Assembly: GCF_000739455.1 (NCBI RefSeq)
Contig: NZ_CP009211.1
Location: 1,685,458 to 1,749,457 of the forward strand
Length of the DNA: 64,000 bases
Reading direction: 5' to 3'
DNA from: Corynebacterium imitans
GTDB taxonomy: Bacteria > Actinomycetota > Actinomycetes > Mycobacteriales > Mycobacteriaceae
Part shown: one piece after another, positions 18,759 through 28,690 of the stretch
How the letters are laid out: each line of letters begins with the position of its first letter
Numbering within the stretch: the stretch's first letter is position 1
Notes under the pieces: model-generated
What the model was told of the DNA's origin: nothing
Databases searched by the model: none
The model's input: only the letters and a program-made list of their open reading frames with translations
Translations under genes and position numbers: made by a program

Positions 18759-20462
18759 ATGGTTGCACCGCTGCACATCGGCCTTGACGGCATCTCATTT
18801 TCCTACCCGGGCGGCAAGCGCGTGCTCACCGACATCTCGTTTGCCGTCCCCTCCGGCTCGGTCACGGGGCTCATCGGCGAGAACGGCGCGGGCAAATCCA
18901 CCCTGCTGTCCGTCATCTCCCGCGAGCTTGTCCCCGACACCGGCGAGCTGATCACCCCGCCGGTCACCGGCTTCATCGCGCAGGAGACCTCCCTGCCTTT
19001 CACCGAGCCCGCCAGCATGCTTATCGACGCCGCCGTGGCCGAACTCCGCAACGTCGAAGCCGACATCACCCGCCTCGGTGAGGCGATGTCCACCGCGGAA
19101 GGCGCGGACAACGCCGCCCTCGCCGCCGACTTCGACCTCGCACTCGCCCGCGCGGAGCAGTCCGGCGTGTGGGAGCTCGATGCGCGCATCGCCACCGTGC
19201 TCGCCGGCCTGGGCCTGGCCAACGTGCCCCTGTCCACCCCGCTAGGCGAGATGAGCGGCGGGCAGCGCCGCCGCTTCGCCCTGGCCACCCTCCTGCTGCG
19301 CCCCGTCGACGCGATGGTACTCGACGAGCCCACCAACCACCTCGACGACGAGGCAGTCGACTTCCTCGTCGGCGAGCTCGAGGCATTCAAGGGTCCGGTA
19401 CTGGTGGCCTCGCACAACCGCTACTTCTTGGACACAGTCTGCGACGGCATCGTGGACCTCGATCTCGGCCTGGGTGCCGAGGGCGGCTTCGGCGAGGAAA
19501 CCCGCCAGGGCGCGCGCTTTTCCGGCGCGTTCTCCGACTACCTGGCAGCCCGCGAGGATCGCCGCCGCCGCTGGGAGAGCGACTACGCCGCCCAGGAGCA
19601 CGAGCGCGCCCGCCTGGAAAAGGCCGCCGAGCAGGACGAAGAGGACATCTTCCACTCCCACGAGAACAAGACCGAGACGCGCAAGGCTGCGAAATTCTAC
19701 TCCGATAAGGCGGCGAAAACGGTGGGCAACCGACGCCGCTCCGCTCGGCTGCGCCTCGAGGCACTCGAGCGCGAAGCCATCCCGGCCCCGCCCGCGCGCC
19801 TGGCGTTTCGGGGTGTGCCAGAGCACACGGCCACCTCAATTGGCGTGCCCGCAATCGTGACCAAAGGCCTAGCGGTACCGGAGCGGCTCGCCCCGCTCGA
19901 CCTGAAGGTGCAGCCGGGCGAGCAGCTGCTCATCGAGGGCCCGAACGGGTCTGGCAAGTCCACCCTGTTAAAGATCCTCGACGGCACACTCACCGACTTC
20001 GAAGGCGAATGCCTCATCCCCGAGGAATACACGGTCGCCCGCTTAGAGCAGGACGACAACTGGCAAGACCTCAGCGTCACCGCAGCGGAGGCCTTCGCGG
20101 CGCGCACCGGCGAGACCGGCCCCACCCTCGTGGAGATGGGGTTGATGACGCAGGCGCAGTCGGAGAAGAAACTCGAGGACCTCTCGCTCGGCCAGCGCCG
20201 CCGCGTCTCACTCGGCATCATCCTGTCCTCGCCGCCGGACCTTTTGCTTCTCGACGAGCCCACCAACCACCTCTCACTCGCACTCGCCGAAGAACTCGAG
20301 CACGCGCTGCTCGACTTCGCAGGCACCGTCGTGATCACCAGCCACGACAGGTGGGTGCGCCGCCAGTGGCGCGAGCGCATCCGCCAGAAAGACGGACGCG
20401 CCAGGATCCTCACCCTGTCCACGATGTGGACCGGGGAGGTCTGGCGCGACGAGACGGACTAG
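18759..20462 (+). CDS. ABC-F family ATPase, 567 aa
   Basis: Two ATPase domains in one chain and no membrane helix. Domain 1: Walker A GENGAGKST, signature MSGGQRRR, Walker B MVLDEPTNHLD. Domain 2: GPNGSGKST, LSLGQRRRVSLG, LLLDEPTNHLS. The linker between them (about 235-340) is highly charged (RRRWESDYAAQEHERARLEKAAEQDEED), as in ribosome-acting ABC-F factors that reset the peptidyl-transferase centre; some confer antibiotic protection. ACGGAGG lies 8 nt before the ATG. Whether it is a resistance or a housekeeping factor cannot be told from sequence alone. Confidence 0.88.
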   Translation: MVAPLHIGLDGISFSYPGGKRVLTDISFAVPSGSVTGLIGENGAGKSTLLSVISRELVPDTGELITPPVTGFIAQETSLPFTEPASMLIDAAVAELRNVEADITRLGEAMSTAEGADNAALAADFDLALARAEQSGVWELDARIATVLAGLGLANVPLSTPLGEMSGGQRRRFALATLLLRPVDAMVLDEPTNHLDDEAVDFLVGELEAFKGPVLVASHNRYFLDTVCDGIVDLDLGLGAEGGFGEETRQGARFSGAFSDYLAAREDRRRRWESDYAAQEHERARLEKAAEQDEEDIFHSHENKTETRKAAKFYSDKAAKTVGNRRRSARLRLEALEREAIPAPPARLAFRGVPEHTATSIGVPAIVTKGLAVPERLAPLDLKVQPGEQLLIEGPNGSGKSTLLKILDGTLTDFEGECLIPEEYTVARLEQDDNWQDLSVTAAEAFAARTGETGPTLVEMGLMTQAQSEKKLEDLSLGQRRRVSLGIILSSPPDLLLLDEPTNHLSLALAEELEHALLDFAGTVVITSHDRWVRRQWRERIRQKDGRARILTLSTMWTGEVWRDETD

Positions 20463-20472
20463 CGCTTGGTTT

Positions 20473-21087
20473 TTACAGCGCCGGGGCCTCCTGGTACTCG
20501 CCCTCCGGGGCCGGTGCCTCCGCAGGCGCTTCCGCCGGCGCTTCCGCCGGCGCTTCTTCGCCTGCCGGAGCCGGTGCCTTACACATCTGTGGCAGCTGCT
20601 CCGGCGGCAGAGTGTTGCTGACCAGGGTGCAAGCCCACTCCTGAGACAGCTTCCACTGGCCGTCCTCGAAGACGAATTCCACGTCCTCCGCCTGTTGGGA
20701 GGACTGCTGCTCCGGCTGGGTGAAGTTCACCGTAGCCAGCACGGTGTTCGGCCCATAGCCGGGCAGAATCGGGTCCACGACCTGGAAGTTCGCGCCGGAC
20801 TCCTGCTGGGACTGCGCCATGACGTCGAAAAGCTCGGGCACTGTCTCCCCGCCCTGCACCGTGTTAGTGCGCTCCCCGATCGGCAGGTTGGAATCGGTGG
20901 CGCGCGCGAGCACCGCGTTGAGCTCGTCTGCGGTGGGCAGCTCCGCGACCGGTGCGGCCTGCTGCGCCGAAGTCTGCTCGCTCGAGCTGGCAGGATCGTT
21001 GTTGGCGGCATCATCGTTGGAGCAGGCGGCCAACCCCAGGCTCAGGCCTACGGCGGCAACGGCGGCGACGAGTTTGTGTGCGTTCAC
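20473..21087 (-). CDS. Lipoprotein with MTB12-like C-terminal domain, 204 aa
   Basis: Starts with GTG at 21087 after AAGGAG. A signal peptide with lipobox LGLAAC (Cys about residue 20) precedes a Ser/Gln-rich linker and a domain running from LPTADELNAVLARATDSNLP through VEFVFEDGQWKLSQEWACTLV, which matches my memory of the low-molecular-weight antigen MTB12/CFP-2 fold. The C-terminus has a PAEA repeat encoded by 12-bp tandem units near 20520-20560, likely a length-variable linker. Function unknown; in mycobacteria these are secreted antigens. The 492-residue open frame upstream of the GTG is the antisense shadow of asparaginase. Confidence 0.75.
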   Translation of the reverse strand: MNAHKLVAAVAAVGLSLGLAACSNDDAANNDPASSSEQTSAQQAAPVAELPTADELNAVLARATDSNLPIGERTNTVQGGETVPELFDVMAQSQQESGANFQVVDPILPGYGPNTVLATVNFTQPEQQSSQQAEDVEFVFEDGQWKLSQEWACTLVSNTLPPEQLPQMCKAPAPAGEEAPAEAPAEAPAEAPAPEGEYQEAPAL

Positions 21088-21202
21088 TGGTTCTCCTTGC
21101 AGCAGCTCATGCGCCATACCTTCTGGTATGGGCTCTTCTTGCACCCAAGCGTACCGCCCGAGTAGCCCCACACCAACTACACCATCTGGCACGCTAGTTG
21201 CT

Positions 21203-22129
21203 ATGGATCCCAACAAACCTTGTGTCCTCGTGATCGCCACCGGCGGCACGATCGCCTCCACCGCTGACGCAAGCGGCGCCCGTGTACCGACGCTCGACTG
21301 CACTGCACTTGTCGCCCGCGCAGAGGTGAGCACGCCCGTGCGCACGCACGATGCAGTCAGTCTCGATTCTTCCGCCATGTCGCTCGCCGACGTCGACATG
21401 CTTCGCGGGCTCGTGCGCACCTCGTTTGCTGACGCCTCCGTCACCGGCATCGTGATCACCCACGGCACCGACTCCATGGCCGATACCGCGCTCGCCCTAG
21501 ACCTCGTCCACGACGACCCCCGCCCCGTCGTGCTTACCGGCGCACAGCGCCCCGCCGACGCCGCCGCCCCCGACGGGCCAGCCAACCTGCGCGGCGCGAT
21601 CGAGGTGGCCGCTTCCCCGCAGCAGCGCGACCGCGGCGTACTTGTACACTTCGGCGGCGACACCCTGCCTGCCCGCGGCCTGTACAAGGCCGACACAGAG
21701 GAACTCCGCGCCTTCGCGCTGACCGCCCCGCACCCGCTGCCCCGCCCCGCTGCTGTTGACGTCGCGCCCCTGCGGGACTTGCGCATCCCCGTCCTTGCCG
21801 CCTGGCCCGGCGCAGACGCGGAACTTGCCGACGCGCTGGTTGCGCAGCACCCCGACGGCATCGTGGTGGCGGGCCTTGGCTCCGGCAACGTCTCCACAGC
21901 GATGGGACAGGCGCTCGCCCGCGCGCTCGAGCTCGGCATCGAGGTAGTCATGTCGACCTCTGTCGCGCACGGCGCAGTCTCGCTGGCCTACGGCGGCGCC
22001 GGAGGCGGGGCCACGCTGGCAGACCTCGGCGCGCGCTCCGCGGGTTTCCTACGCCCGGGGCAGGCACGCATGGCACTGGCTACTGCGCTCGCCTCTGGTG
22101 CAGACCCGGCGCGACTTTTGGGTTCCTAG
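21203..22129 (+). CDS. ansA: L-asparaginase, 308 aa
   Basis: The N-terminus MDPNKPCVLVIATGGTIAST carries the first catalytic Thr, and VITHGTDSMADTALALD carries the second Thr-Asp motif of the bacterial type I/II asparaginase fold. The C-terminal part has GIVVAGLGSGNVS. No signal peptide is seen, so the enzyme is predicted cytoplasmic, hydrolysing asparagine to aspartate and ammonia. The start was chosen at 21203 from the family N-terminus; upstream in-frame codons lie in the lipoprotein gene on the other strand. The gene ends on a CTAG shared with the dinB stop (22126-22129). Confidence 0.92.
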   Translation: MDPNKPCVLVIATGGTIASTADASGARVPTLDCTALVARAEVSTPVRTHDAVSLDSSAMSLADVDMLRGLVRTSFADASVTGIVITHGTDSMADTALALDLVHDDPRPVVLTGAQRPADAAAPDGPANLRGAIEVAASPQQRDRGVLVHFGGDTLPARGLYKADTEELRAFALTAPHPLPRPAAVDVAPLRDLRIPVLAAWPGADAELADALVAQHPDGIVVAGLGSGNVSTAMGQALARALELGIEVVMSTSVAHGAVSLAYGGAGGGATLADLGARSAGFLRPGQARMALATALASGADPARLLGS

Positions 22130-23514
22130 TCTCCGCGCCCGTCGAGCCAGTCGCCCCAATCCAGCGAGTCGAGCGGATCCGCGGGTACGAGATCCGGGTC
22201 ATCCTCGCGCAGGCTCTTGATCCGGCCGGGCCCGGTCGCGCGCGTTTCAAAACGCACCGTCACCCAACCCTTGCCCGCGCCCTGGACCCAGCCGTGGCCG
22301 AACTCCGGGTGGTAGACATCCTGGGTGGCCTGCCACTTGCCTTTAACCGGCCCCTGCTCGGTCGCGACCTCGATCTCGGTGTCTGCGTCGTGGTCGCTCA
22401 CGCCTGTCTCGTAGTCCGTGTTCGCAGGCACCGGCTTGACGATCGCCTGGTCGAGCTCCGGGAACAGCACATCCTGCAGGCTGTCTTCCAGCCCGGAGTA
22501 AGACACGCCCACGAGCCGGACGGGGCCGACCTCGTCCGGGTAGCGCACCAGCTTGAAGGCGGTGGCGAGTAGCGTGTCGGCATCGTCGGTGGCGTAAGGC
22601 AAGGTCGCCGAGCGCGACTCAATGCGAAAATCCGCCATGCGGAGCTTCACCGTCACCGTGCGCGCGCCGCGCCCGGCACGGGTCAGCCGCCGGTGCGAGT
22701 CGGCGGCCGCCCGCTTCAACGCGGCGTCTACCTCCGGCTCGGTGGTGAGGTCTTGCGGATACGTGTGCTCGGAGGATATCTGCTTGGCCTCCGCGCGCGG
22801 GGCGACGGGCCGTTCATCGATACCGCGGGCCAGTTCCCACAGCTGCCTGCCCACGACTCCCCCAAGCGAGATGTCAACTTCCTTCTCGCTGAGCGCGGCG
22901 AAGTCCCCAATCGTGGTGATCCCGGCTGCGGCGAGCTTCGCCTCGGTCACCGGGCCCACACCCCACAGCTCGTTGACGGGTAGGGGGTGCAGGATGTCGA
23001 GCTGCTCCGCGTGCGGGATGACAAACACACCGTCGGGTTTCGCCAGGCCGGAGCCGATCTTGGCGTACTGCTTGCCGCTGCCCGCACCAATTGAGCTCGG
23101 CAGCCCGGTCTCCGCTTTGATCTCCGCGCGCAGCTCGTTGGCCCATTCGCGGACGAGGTCTGGCGTGGCGTCGACAAGCGCGGCGGGCTCCATGAACGCC
23201 TCATCGATAGATAGCTGCTCCACCACATCCACGTGACGGGCGATGACCTCGAACACGCGGTGCGACGCCGCCTTGTACACGGCGCGGCGCGGGGCAACGA
23301 GCACCGCCTGCGGACCCACCAGGCGCGCGGCGCGGTGCGTGGGCATGGCGGAGCGCACCCCGAACTTGCGGGCCTCGTAGCTTGCGCCGGCGACCACCCC
23401 GCGCCCGCTGACCCCGGCGACCAGCACCGGGCGGCCCTTGAGCGTGGGGCGGGTGAGCTGCTCGCAGGACGCGTAGAAGGCGTCCATGTCGATGTGCAGC
23501 ACCCAGCGTGTCAT
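22126..23514 (-). CDS. dinB: Y-family DNA polymerase IV (DinB), 462 aa
   Basis: The catalytic carboxylates are in VLHIDMDAFYASCEQL and QLSIDEAFME, with SYEARKFGV as the fingers motif and GAGSGKQYAKIGSGLAKPDG in the palm. Helix-hairpin-helix and little-finger domains follow (PVNELWGVGPVTEAKL, then RTVTVKLRMADF). The acidic C-terminal region after about residue 365 is longer than in E. coli and lacks an obvious terminal beta-clamp peptide. It performs error-prone translesion synthesis. The ATG at 23514 gives the family N-terminus. No LexA box was found upstream. Confidence 0.93.
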   Translation of the reverse strand: MTRWVLHIDMDAFYASCEQLTRPTLKGRPVLVAGVSGRGVVAGASYEARKFGVRSAMPTHRAARLVGPQAVLVAPRRAVYKAASHRVFEVIARHVDVVEQLSIDEAFMEPAALVDATPDLVREWANELRAEIKAETGLPSSIGAGSGKQYAKIGSGLAKPDGVFVIPHAEQLDILHPLPVNELWGVGPVTEAKLAAAGITTIGDFAALSEKEVDISLGGVVGRQLWELARGIDERPVAPRAEAKQISSEHTYPQDLTTEPEVDAALKRAAADSHRRLTRAGRGARTVTVKLRMADFRIESRSATLPYATDDADTLLATAFKLVRYPDEVGPVRLVGVSYSGLEDSLQDVLFPELDQAIVKPVPANTDYETGVSDHDADTEIEVATEQGPVKGKWQATQDVYHPEFGHGWVQGAGKGWVTVRFETRATGPGRIKSLREDDPDLVPADPLDSLDWGDWLDGRGD

Positions 23515-23544
23515 GTGCTCAAGGTACCAACCCGGTGTAGCCGA

Positions 23545-26500
23545 CTAGTTCTTGCTCACCTTCGCGGTCACGCCGTCGATGACGTCGTGGCCCTCGACCG
23601 GCTCGGTGACCACGTCGAAGGAGGTCGCCAGGGTCTCGGCCGCGATGTGCTCGGCGTGGCGCTTCGCCCACTCCTCCTTCTCGGCCGGCACCGCGAGGGT
23701 GACCGAGATGCGGTCGGAGACCTCGAAGCCCTCGCGCTTACGGGCGTCCTGCAGGCCGCGGATGACGTCGGCAGCCCAGCCCTCGGCTTCGAGCTCCTCG
23801 GTGACCTCGGTGTCTAGGACGACCAGGCCAACGACGCCGCCGTCAGCGTCGACGCGCGCGGTGCTGTCCGGGTCCTCCGCAACCAAACGCTCGGTGTAGA
23901 GCTCCGGGGTGAGCACGATGTCGCCGTCGACCACCACGTCATCGCCGCGGCGTTCGTAGTTACCGGCCTTGACGTTCTTGATGGCGCGCTGCACGTCGCG
24001 GCCCAGCTTGGGGCCTGCGACCTTCGCGTTGACGACCACCTCGAAGGACCCGGCCGAGTCGACATCCTCGGTCAACTCAACTTCCTTGACGTTGACCTCG
24101 TCGCGGATGACAGCGGAGAAGTCCGACAGGTCGCCCGCGTTCGGCAGCGCGACCGTCAGCTTCGGCAGCGGCAGGCGGTTACGCAGCTTGCGAGCCTTGC
24201 GCACCGAGGAAGCCGCCGAGCACACCGCGCGGGTGGCGTCCATGGTGGCGACCAGCTGCGCGTCCGCCGGGATCTCATCCGCCTTGGGGTAGTCCGTCAG
24301 GTGGACGGAACGCTCGCCGGTCAGGCCACGCCAGATCACCTCGGAGATGTACGGCAGCAGCGGCGCGGTGACGCGAGTGAGGATCTCCAGCACCGTGTAC
24401 AGGGTGTTAAAGGCCTCCGGGTGCGCCTCCTGCCCCTCCCAGAAGCGGTCGCGGGAACGGCGCACGTACCAGTTGGTCAAGGTGTCGGCGAAGCGGCGAA
24501 CCTCGTCGCAGGCATCCGCGATGCGAGTGTCCGCCAGCGCGGCGTCGACAGCCGCGACCAGATCGTGCGTCTTCGCCAGGATGTAGCGGTCCAGCACGTC
24601 GGTGGAATCCACCGACCAGGTCGCCTCGTGCGAGCTGTAGAGCTGCAGGAAGGTATACGCGTTCCAGATCGGCAGCAGCGCCTGGCGCACGCCATCGCGG
24701 ATGCCCTGCTCGGTGACGATCAGGTTGCCGCCGCGCAGGATCGGGCTAGACATGAGGAACCAGCGCATCGCGTCCGAGCCGTCGCGGTCGAAGACCTCGT
24801 TGACGTCCGGGTAGTTGCCCTTGGACTTGGACATCTTCAGACCGTCATTGCCCAACACGATGCCGTGGGCGACGACCTTCTTAAACGCCGGGCGGTCAAA
24901 CAGGGCGGTGGCCAGCACGTGCTGCACGTAGAACCAGCCGCGGGCCTGCCCGGAGTACTCCACGATGAAGTCCGCGGGCTGGCGGGCGTCGTGCTCTTCG
25001 ACGTTCTCAAACGGATAGTGGTACTGCGCGAACGGCATCGAGCCGGACTCGAACCAGCAGTCCAACACGTCCGGCACGCGGCGCATCATAGATTTGCCCG
25101 TCGGGTCGTCCGGGTTGGGGCGCACCAGCTCGTCGATGTGCGGGCGGTGCAGCGACTCCGGGCGGCGGCCGAAGTCGCGCTCCAATTCGTCCAGCGAGCC
25201 GTAGACGTCAACGCGCGGGTACTCAGGGTTATCGGAGACCCAGGCGGGTACCGGGGAGCCCCAGTAGCGGGTACGCGAGATGTTCCAGTCGCGGGCACCC
25301 TCGAGCCACTTGCCGAACTGGCCGTCGCGGATGTGCGAGGGGATCCAGTCGATCTGCTGGTTCAGCTCCACCATGCGGTCGCGGAAGTCGGTGACCTTGA
25401 CAAACCAGGCCGGCAGCGCCATGTAGATCAGCGGCTCGCCGGAGCGCCAGGAGTGCGGGTAGGAGTGCACGATCGTCTGGTCGCGCACCACGCGGCCGGC
25501 GGCCTTGAGGTCGCGGATGATGTCGCGGTTGGCGTCGAAAACCAGCTTGCCGGCGTACTCGGGCACCTGGCTGGTGAACTTGCCATCCGCATCGACCGGG
25601 ATGACCAAGTCGATGTCGTACTTTTCGGTGGTGAGCATATCGTCCTCACCAAAGGCGGGTGCCTGGTGGACGACACCAGTACCGTCCTCGGTGGTGACGT
25701 AGTCCGCCAGCAGGATCATAAACGCGTTCTTCGTGTCCTTGAAGTGCTCGAAGACCGGCTGGTACTCAAGGCCCTCCAGCTGCGCGCCGTCAAAGGTGGC
25801 AACAACCTCCGGTTCGGTGCCCAGCTCCTTGGCGTAGGCACCCATCAGGTCGGTGGCCAAAAGCAGCTTTGTGCCCGCAAAGCCCTCGACGCCGTCCTCG
25901 GCGACGCGGACCAGCGAGTACTCCACCTCCGGGTGGACCGCCAGCGCGAGGTTGGACGGCAGGGTCCAGGGGGTGGTGGTCCAGGCGATCGCGGCGGCGT
26001 CGTGAAGCTCGGGGTGTGCCTCCCACGTCTTCGCTGCAGCGAAGCCCTCGCGCCCGCCGGTAAACGGCAGGGTCACCGTCACGGTGGGGTCCTGGCGCTC
26101 GCGGTAGGAATCGTCCAGGCGGGTCTCCTGGTTCGACAGCGGGGTGTGCTCCGCCCACGAGTACGGCAGCACGCGGAAGCCCTGGTAGATCAGGCCCTTG
26201 TCGTAGAGCTCTTTGAACGCCCACATGACGGACTCCATGTACTCCGGGTCCATCGTCTTGTAGCCGTTTTCAAAATCCACCCAGCGAGCCTGGCGGGTGA
26301 CGTAGTCCTCCCACTCGTCGGCGTAGTGCATGACGGACTTGGCGCAGTACTCGTTGAAGCGCTCGAGGCCCATGTCCTCGATCTCTGCCTTGTCCTTGAT
26401 GCCAAGCTGCTTCTCTGCCTCCAGCTCGGCGGGCAGCCCGTGGCAGTCCCAGCCGAACACGCGCGGCACGTAGTAGCCGGCCTGCGTGCGGTAGCGCGGC

Positions 26501-26730
26501 ACAATGTCCTTGACGTAGCCGGTCAGCAGGTGCCCGTAGTGCGGCAGGCCGTTGGCAAAAGGCGGGCCGTCGTTGAACACGTACTCTTCCGCGTCCTTGC
26601 GGTTGTCCAGCGAAGCCTGGAACGTGTCATCTTCGCTCCAATAGTCCAGCACGACGCGTTCCATATCCGGGAAACGGTGGCTACCGCCGGTCATGTCTAC
26701 CTTGGGGTAGACGCCACCAACCTCACTCAT
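23545..26730 (-). CDS. ileS: Isoleucyl-tRNA synthetase, 1061 aa
   Basis: Class I synthetase with the HIGH-like motif [14 protein letters not shown] and KMSKS motif [13 protein letters not shown], a CP1 editing domain between them (including [17 protein letters not shown]) and a long C-terminal anticodon-binding part. Length and motifs fit the eukaryote-like IleS of actinobacteria; such type-2 enzymes are often tolerant of mupirocin. The start MSEVGGV at 26730 has GGAGG about 9 nt upstream. It is preceded by a T-box leader, so expression should respond to uncharged tRNA-Ile. Confidence 0.96.
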   Translation of the reverse strand: MSEVGGVYPKVDMTGGSHRFPDMERVVLDYWSEDDTFQASLDNRKDAEEYVFNDGPPFANGLPHYGHLLTGYVKDIVPRYRTQAGYYVPRVFGWDCHGLPAELEAEKQLGIKDKAEIEDMGLERFNEYCAKSVMHYADEWEDYVTRQARWVDFENGYKTMDPEYMESVMWAFKELYDKGLIYQGFRVLPYSWAEHTPLSNQETRLDDSYRERQDPTVTVTLPFTGGREGFAAAKTWEAHPELHDAAAIAWTTTPWTLPSNLALAVHPEVEYSLVRVAEDGVEGFAGTKLLLATDLMGAYAKELGTEPEVVATFDGAQLEGLEYQPVFEHFKDTKNAFMILLADYVTTEDGTGVVHQAPAFGEDDMLTTEKYDIDLVIPVDADGKFTSQVPEYAGKLVFDANRDIIRDLKAAGRVVRDQTIVHSYPHSWRSGEPLIYMALPAWFVKVTDFRDRMVELNQQIDWIPSHIRDGQFGKWLEGARDWNISRTRYWGSPVPAWVSDNPEYPRVDVYGSLDELERDFGRRPESLHRPHIDELVRPNPDDPTGKSMMRRVPDVLDCWFESGSMPFAQYHYPFENVEEHDARQPADFIVEYSGQARGWFYVQHVLATALFDRPAFKKVVAHGIVLGNDGLKMSKSKGNYPDVNEVFDRDGSDAMRWFLMSSPILRGGNLIVTEQGIRDGVRQALLPIWNAYTFLQLYSSHEATWSVDSTDVLDRYILAKTHDLVAAVDAALADTRIADACDEVRRFADTLTNWYVRRSRDRFWEGQEAHPEAFNTLYTVLEILTRVTAPLLPYISEVIWRGLTGERSVHLTDYPKADEIPADAQLVATMDATRAVCSAASSVRKARKLRNRLPLPKLTVALPNAGDLSDFSAVIRDEVNVKEVELTEDVDSAGSFEVVVNAKVAGPKLGRDVQRAIKNVKAGNYERRGDDVVVDGDIVLTPELYTERLVAEDPDSTARVDADGGVVGLVVLDTEVTEELEAEGWAADVIRGLQDARKREGFEVSDRISVTLAVPAEKEEWAKRHAEHIAAETLATSFDVVTEPVEGHDVIDGVTAKVSKN

Positions 26731-26963
26731 ATGCATCCTCCACACACTGCTCGTGCAGGGACGCAGGTTCACCCGCGCGGTACCACCCTGCTTGGAGCTG
26801 GCCTTCTGCCTGCTCCCGCTTCATTTGTGGTGAAGGAAGTAACGTCTTCCCCTTTAGGCTGAAACGTCCGGTTCTACTTGCCGCGCGCTGTACAGGCCCG
26901 CGGGGTTCTTCCGGAAACGCTCCCCGGTGATGGCCGGATCAACGCGTGCGCTTTTCAAAGTGC
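26731..26963 (-). promoter_or_regulatory. T-box leader of ileS with ultrashort stem I
   Basis: The minus strand carries the T-box sequence GGTGGTACCGCGCGGGT (26771-26787), whose UGGU-type loop pairs with the uncharged tRNA acceptor end. Farther upstream CCGG-CCATCA-CCGG (26924-26937) forms a tiny hairpin whose loop shows ATC, the isoleucine specifier codon (26929-26931). This matches the ultrashort stem I described for actinobacterial ileS T-boxes, which control translation by sequestering the ribosome-binding site (GGAGG near 26740). No U-tract terminator is seen before the gene, fitting the translational class. Confidence 0.88.
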
Positions 26964-26969
26964 CCCGCC

Positions 26970-26975
26970 AGTATA
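26970..26975 (-). promoter_or_regulatory. Candidate -10 box TATACT for ileS
   Basis: Read on the minus strand the hexamer is TATACT. It would start the mRNA near 26963, about 25 nt before the ultrashort stem I of the T-box, leaving a leader of about 230 nt. Confidence 0.6.
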
Positions 26976-26996
26976 ACCCACAGCCGCAACACAACA

Positions 26997-27043
26997 ACGC
27001 CCCGCCACCGCCTGCGCGCAAAACGCAGGTAGTGGCGGGGCGT
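26997..27043 (-). terminator. Strong hairpin terminator after wag31
   Basis: A 12-bp stem ACGCCCCGCCAC / GTGGCGGGGCGT (26997-27008 and 27032-27043) has an inner CCTGCG / CGCAGG stem. It lies just after the wag31 stop. The following minus-strand sequence is TTGTTGTGTTGC, a weak U-tract. It separates wag31 from the ileS promoter. Confidence 0.7.
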
Positions 27044-27058
27044 GAAAGCCGTGCGGTG

Positions 27059-28108
27059 TTACTTGTTGCCAGCGTCGCCGCTCGGGGCGGAGGTGCCGCG
27101 GGTCTCCAGCTCCTCCAGCTGGGACTGCAGCAGCGTCTTCAGGCGAGTACGGTACTCGCGCTCGAAGGTACGCAGCTCCGCAATACGGTTCTCCAGCGCG
27201 GTCTGCTGCTGCTTCACCGTGTTCATGATCTCGGTGTGCTTGCGCTCCGCGTCGGACTGCAGCTTCTGCGCCTGCTCCTCAGCCTGGCGGATCTGCGCCT
27301 CGGCGCGGGAGTTGGCCTCGTTGGTGGTCTCCTCGGCCTTACGCTGCGCCTCCGACACCAACTGCTGTGCGCGAGCCTCCGCGGAGCTCGTGGTCTCCGT
27401 CGCCTTCTTCTTCGCCTCTTCCAGCTGGGTGCGGGAGCGGGTCTCGGCGTCTGCCAGCTGCTTCTTCGCCTTGCTGTCTGCGTCAGACAGCTGGCGCTCC
27501 GCAGCGCCACGGGCCTCATCCAGCATGGAGCGGGCCTCCGCCTGTGCGTCGTTGGTCAAGCGGTCCGCCATCTCTTGTGCCAGGCCAAGCACCTTAGCTG
27601 CCTGCACGTGGGTGTCGGCGGATGCGGCTTCTGCGGCCGGGGCGGCGGCAGCGTTTGCAGCAACGGTGGAGCCCTGCGACTGCTCCGCAGCCTTCTGCGC
27701 CTCTGCGACGCGCTTGTCTGCGTCCTGGGAAGCGGCCTCAGCCTGCTTGCGGGCCTTCTCTGCCTCGCTCTTGGCGGTGCGCGCCTCGGCCTCAGCCTTG
27801 TCCACGGACTGCTTCGCCTCACGCAGCTTCTGCTCGTACTCAGCGCGCAGCTCCTGCTCGACCTGCTTGCGCACGGCCGCCTCATCAGCGCCGGAGGAAG
27901 CAGCCGGTGCCGCTGCTGCCGGAGCGCCGGCACCGGAAGAGAGCTCGTCTACGCGGGCGCGGAGATCATCGTTCTCGTCCTGCAGTTGCGCCAACGTATC
28001 CTCGACGAGGTCCAGGAACTGGTCAACCTCATCCTCGTTGTAGCCACGCTTGCCAATCGGCGGCTTACTGAATGCGACATTGTGCACGTCTGCTGGAGTC
28101 AGCGGCAT
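27059..28108 (-). CDS. wag31: Polar growth protein Wag31/DivIVA, 349 aa
   Basis: The N-terminal membrane-curvature domain [20 protein letters not shown] with [18 protein letters not shown] is typical of actinobacterial DivIVA. The rest is a very long Ala/Glu/Lys/Gln coiled coil (about 35-330) with an Ala/Pro linker near 58-75 and another near 145-165. It assembles at cell poles and recruits the elongation machinery; it is essential in corynebacteria and mycobacteria. AAGGGAA lies just before the ATG. It has its own candidate promoter (TAGAAT, 28221-28226) with a leader of about 100 nt. Confidence 0.95.
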   Translation of the reverse strand: MPLTPADVHNVAFSKPPIGKRGYNEDEVDQFLDLVEDTLAQLQDENDDLRARVDELSSGAGAPAAAAPAASSGADEAAVRKQVEQELRAEYEQKLREAKQSVDKAEAEARTAKSEAEKARKQAEAASQDADKRVAEAQKAAEQSQGSTVAANAAAAPAAEAASADTHVQAAKVLGLAQEMADRLTNDAQAEARSMLDEARGAAERQLSDADSKAKKQLADAETRSRTQLEEAKKKATETTSSAEARAQQLVSEAQRKAEETTNEANSRAEAQIRQAEEQAQKLQSDAERKHTEIMNTVKQQQTALENRIAELRTFEREYRTRLKTLLQSQLEELETRGTSAPSGDAGNK

Positions 28109-28220
28109 GGGCGTTCCCTTCGAAGTCAGTGACGTACCCGAACCTCGGGCACAGGATTGCTCTCCACGTTACGGGAAAGTAATCCGTGTTTCTAATAATT
28201 TGTAACGCTTTTACTGGACG

Positions 28221-28226
28221 ATTCTA
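28221..28226 (-). promoter_or_regulatory. Candidate -10 box TAGAAT for wag31
   Basis: Minus-strand hexamer TAGAAT about 113 nt before the wag31 start codon, in the 264-bp gap between yggT and wag31. The rest of that gap is AT-rich for this genome, and only the yggT terminator is also visible. Confidence 0.5.
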
Positions 28227-28331
28227 GCCGATACGGCGAAGCTCGCCATGTCCGGCCAAATCTATTTATACACACCCGGGCACTTCGCAGGGGCGAACGC
28301 ACCACCAAAACCCCCAAAAAGATATGAATAA

Positions 28332-28353
28332 AGCCCCTCGCCATTGAGGGGCT
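28332..28353 (-). terminator. Intrinsic terminator after yggT
   Basis: An 8-bp stem AGCCCCTC / GAGGGGCT with a 6-nt loop is followed on the minus strand by TTATTCATATC. It lies 19 bp after the yggT stop and probably ends the ftsZ-to-yggT transcript. Confidence 0.75.
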
Positions 28354-28360
28354 CAATTTC

Positions 28361-28373
28361 GCTTTTCGACGCC
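28361..28373 (+). repeat. Intergenic copy of dispersed motif GCTTNTCGACGCC
   Basis: GCTTTTCGACGCC lies at and just beyond the yggT stop. A second non-coding copy is at 60980-60992, between an NlpC/P60 stop and its terminator. Other exact copies lie inside genes at 1987, 5378, 12238, 13497, 17005, 19019, 23167, 32384, 35771, 38152, 45783, 46728, 49289 and 56517 (first base of each 13-bp site). The motif runs in both orientations. Confidence 0.8.
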
Positions 28374-28669
28374 TACGACAACATCGTTTTCGCGATAATC
28401 ATCTGAATAATCATCAGCGCGATAAAGAGCACGATCACACTGATGTCAATGCCAATGCCGTTGCCCGCGCGCAGCGGCGGGATCAAGCGACGCACCGCTT
28501 TGACCGGCGGGTCCGTGAGCCGGAAGCAGAATTCGCCGGCCACCATAAACCAGTGCGGCGGGGTGAATCGCCGGGAGAAGGACTCGATCATCTCGATGAT
28601 CAGGCGAATGATCAGTACGAGGGAATAGAGTCCCACGAGTGCGTAGAGTATTGCTCCAAAAAGTGCCAC
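28373..28669 (-). CDS. YggT-family membrane protein, 98 aa
   Basis: Two membrane helices (about 5-25 and 75-95) flank a cytoplasmic or periplasmic loop with the family motif FCFRLTDPPVKAVRRLIPPL and a GIDISVIVLF segment. YggT proteins sit beside sepF in Gram-positive bacteria and are linked to division or osmotic tolerance; the molecular role is unknown. The gene starts 22 bp after the sepF stop and is in the same transcript. Confidence 0.9.
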   Translation of the reverse strand: MALFGAILYALVGLYSLVLIIRLIIEMIESFSRRFTPPHWFMVAGEFCFRLTDPPVKAVRRLIPPLRAGNGIGIDISVIVLFIALMIIQMIIAKTMLS

Positions 28670-28690
28670 GCAGCTACCCTAACCTACCTG

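Noticed and set aside
20520..20565. Possible VNTR or mobile repeat in the MTB12-like lipoprotein gene
   Set aside because: The 12-bp units simply encode the PAEA linker in frame; ordinary low-complexity coding repeat.
21188..21202. Leaderless promoter for the asparaginase gene
   Set aside because: TAGTTG lies only 2 nt from the ATG and lacks the final T, so it does not fit the 6-9 nt spacing seen at the other genes.
24301..26862. 853-residue open frame on the plus strand across ileS
   Set aside because: It is the antisense shadow of ileS in GC-rich DNA: composition is His/Val/Arg/Gly-rich, no domain is seen, and the opposite frame has all synthetase motifs.
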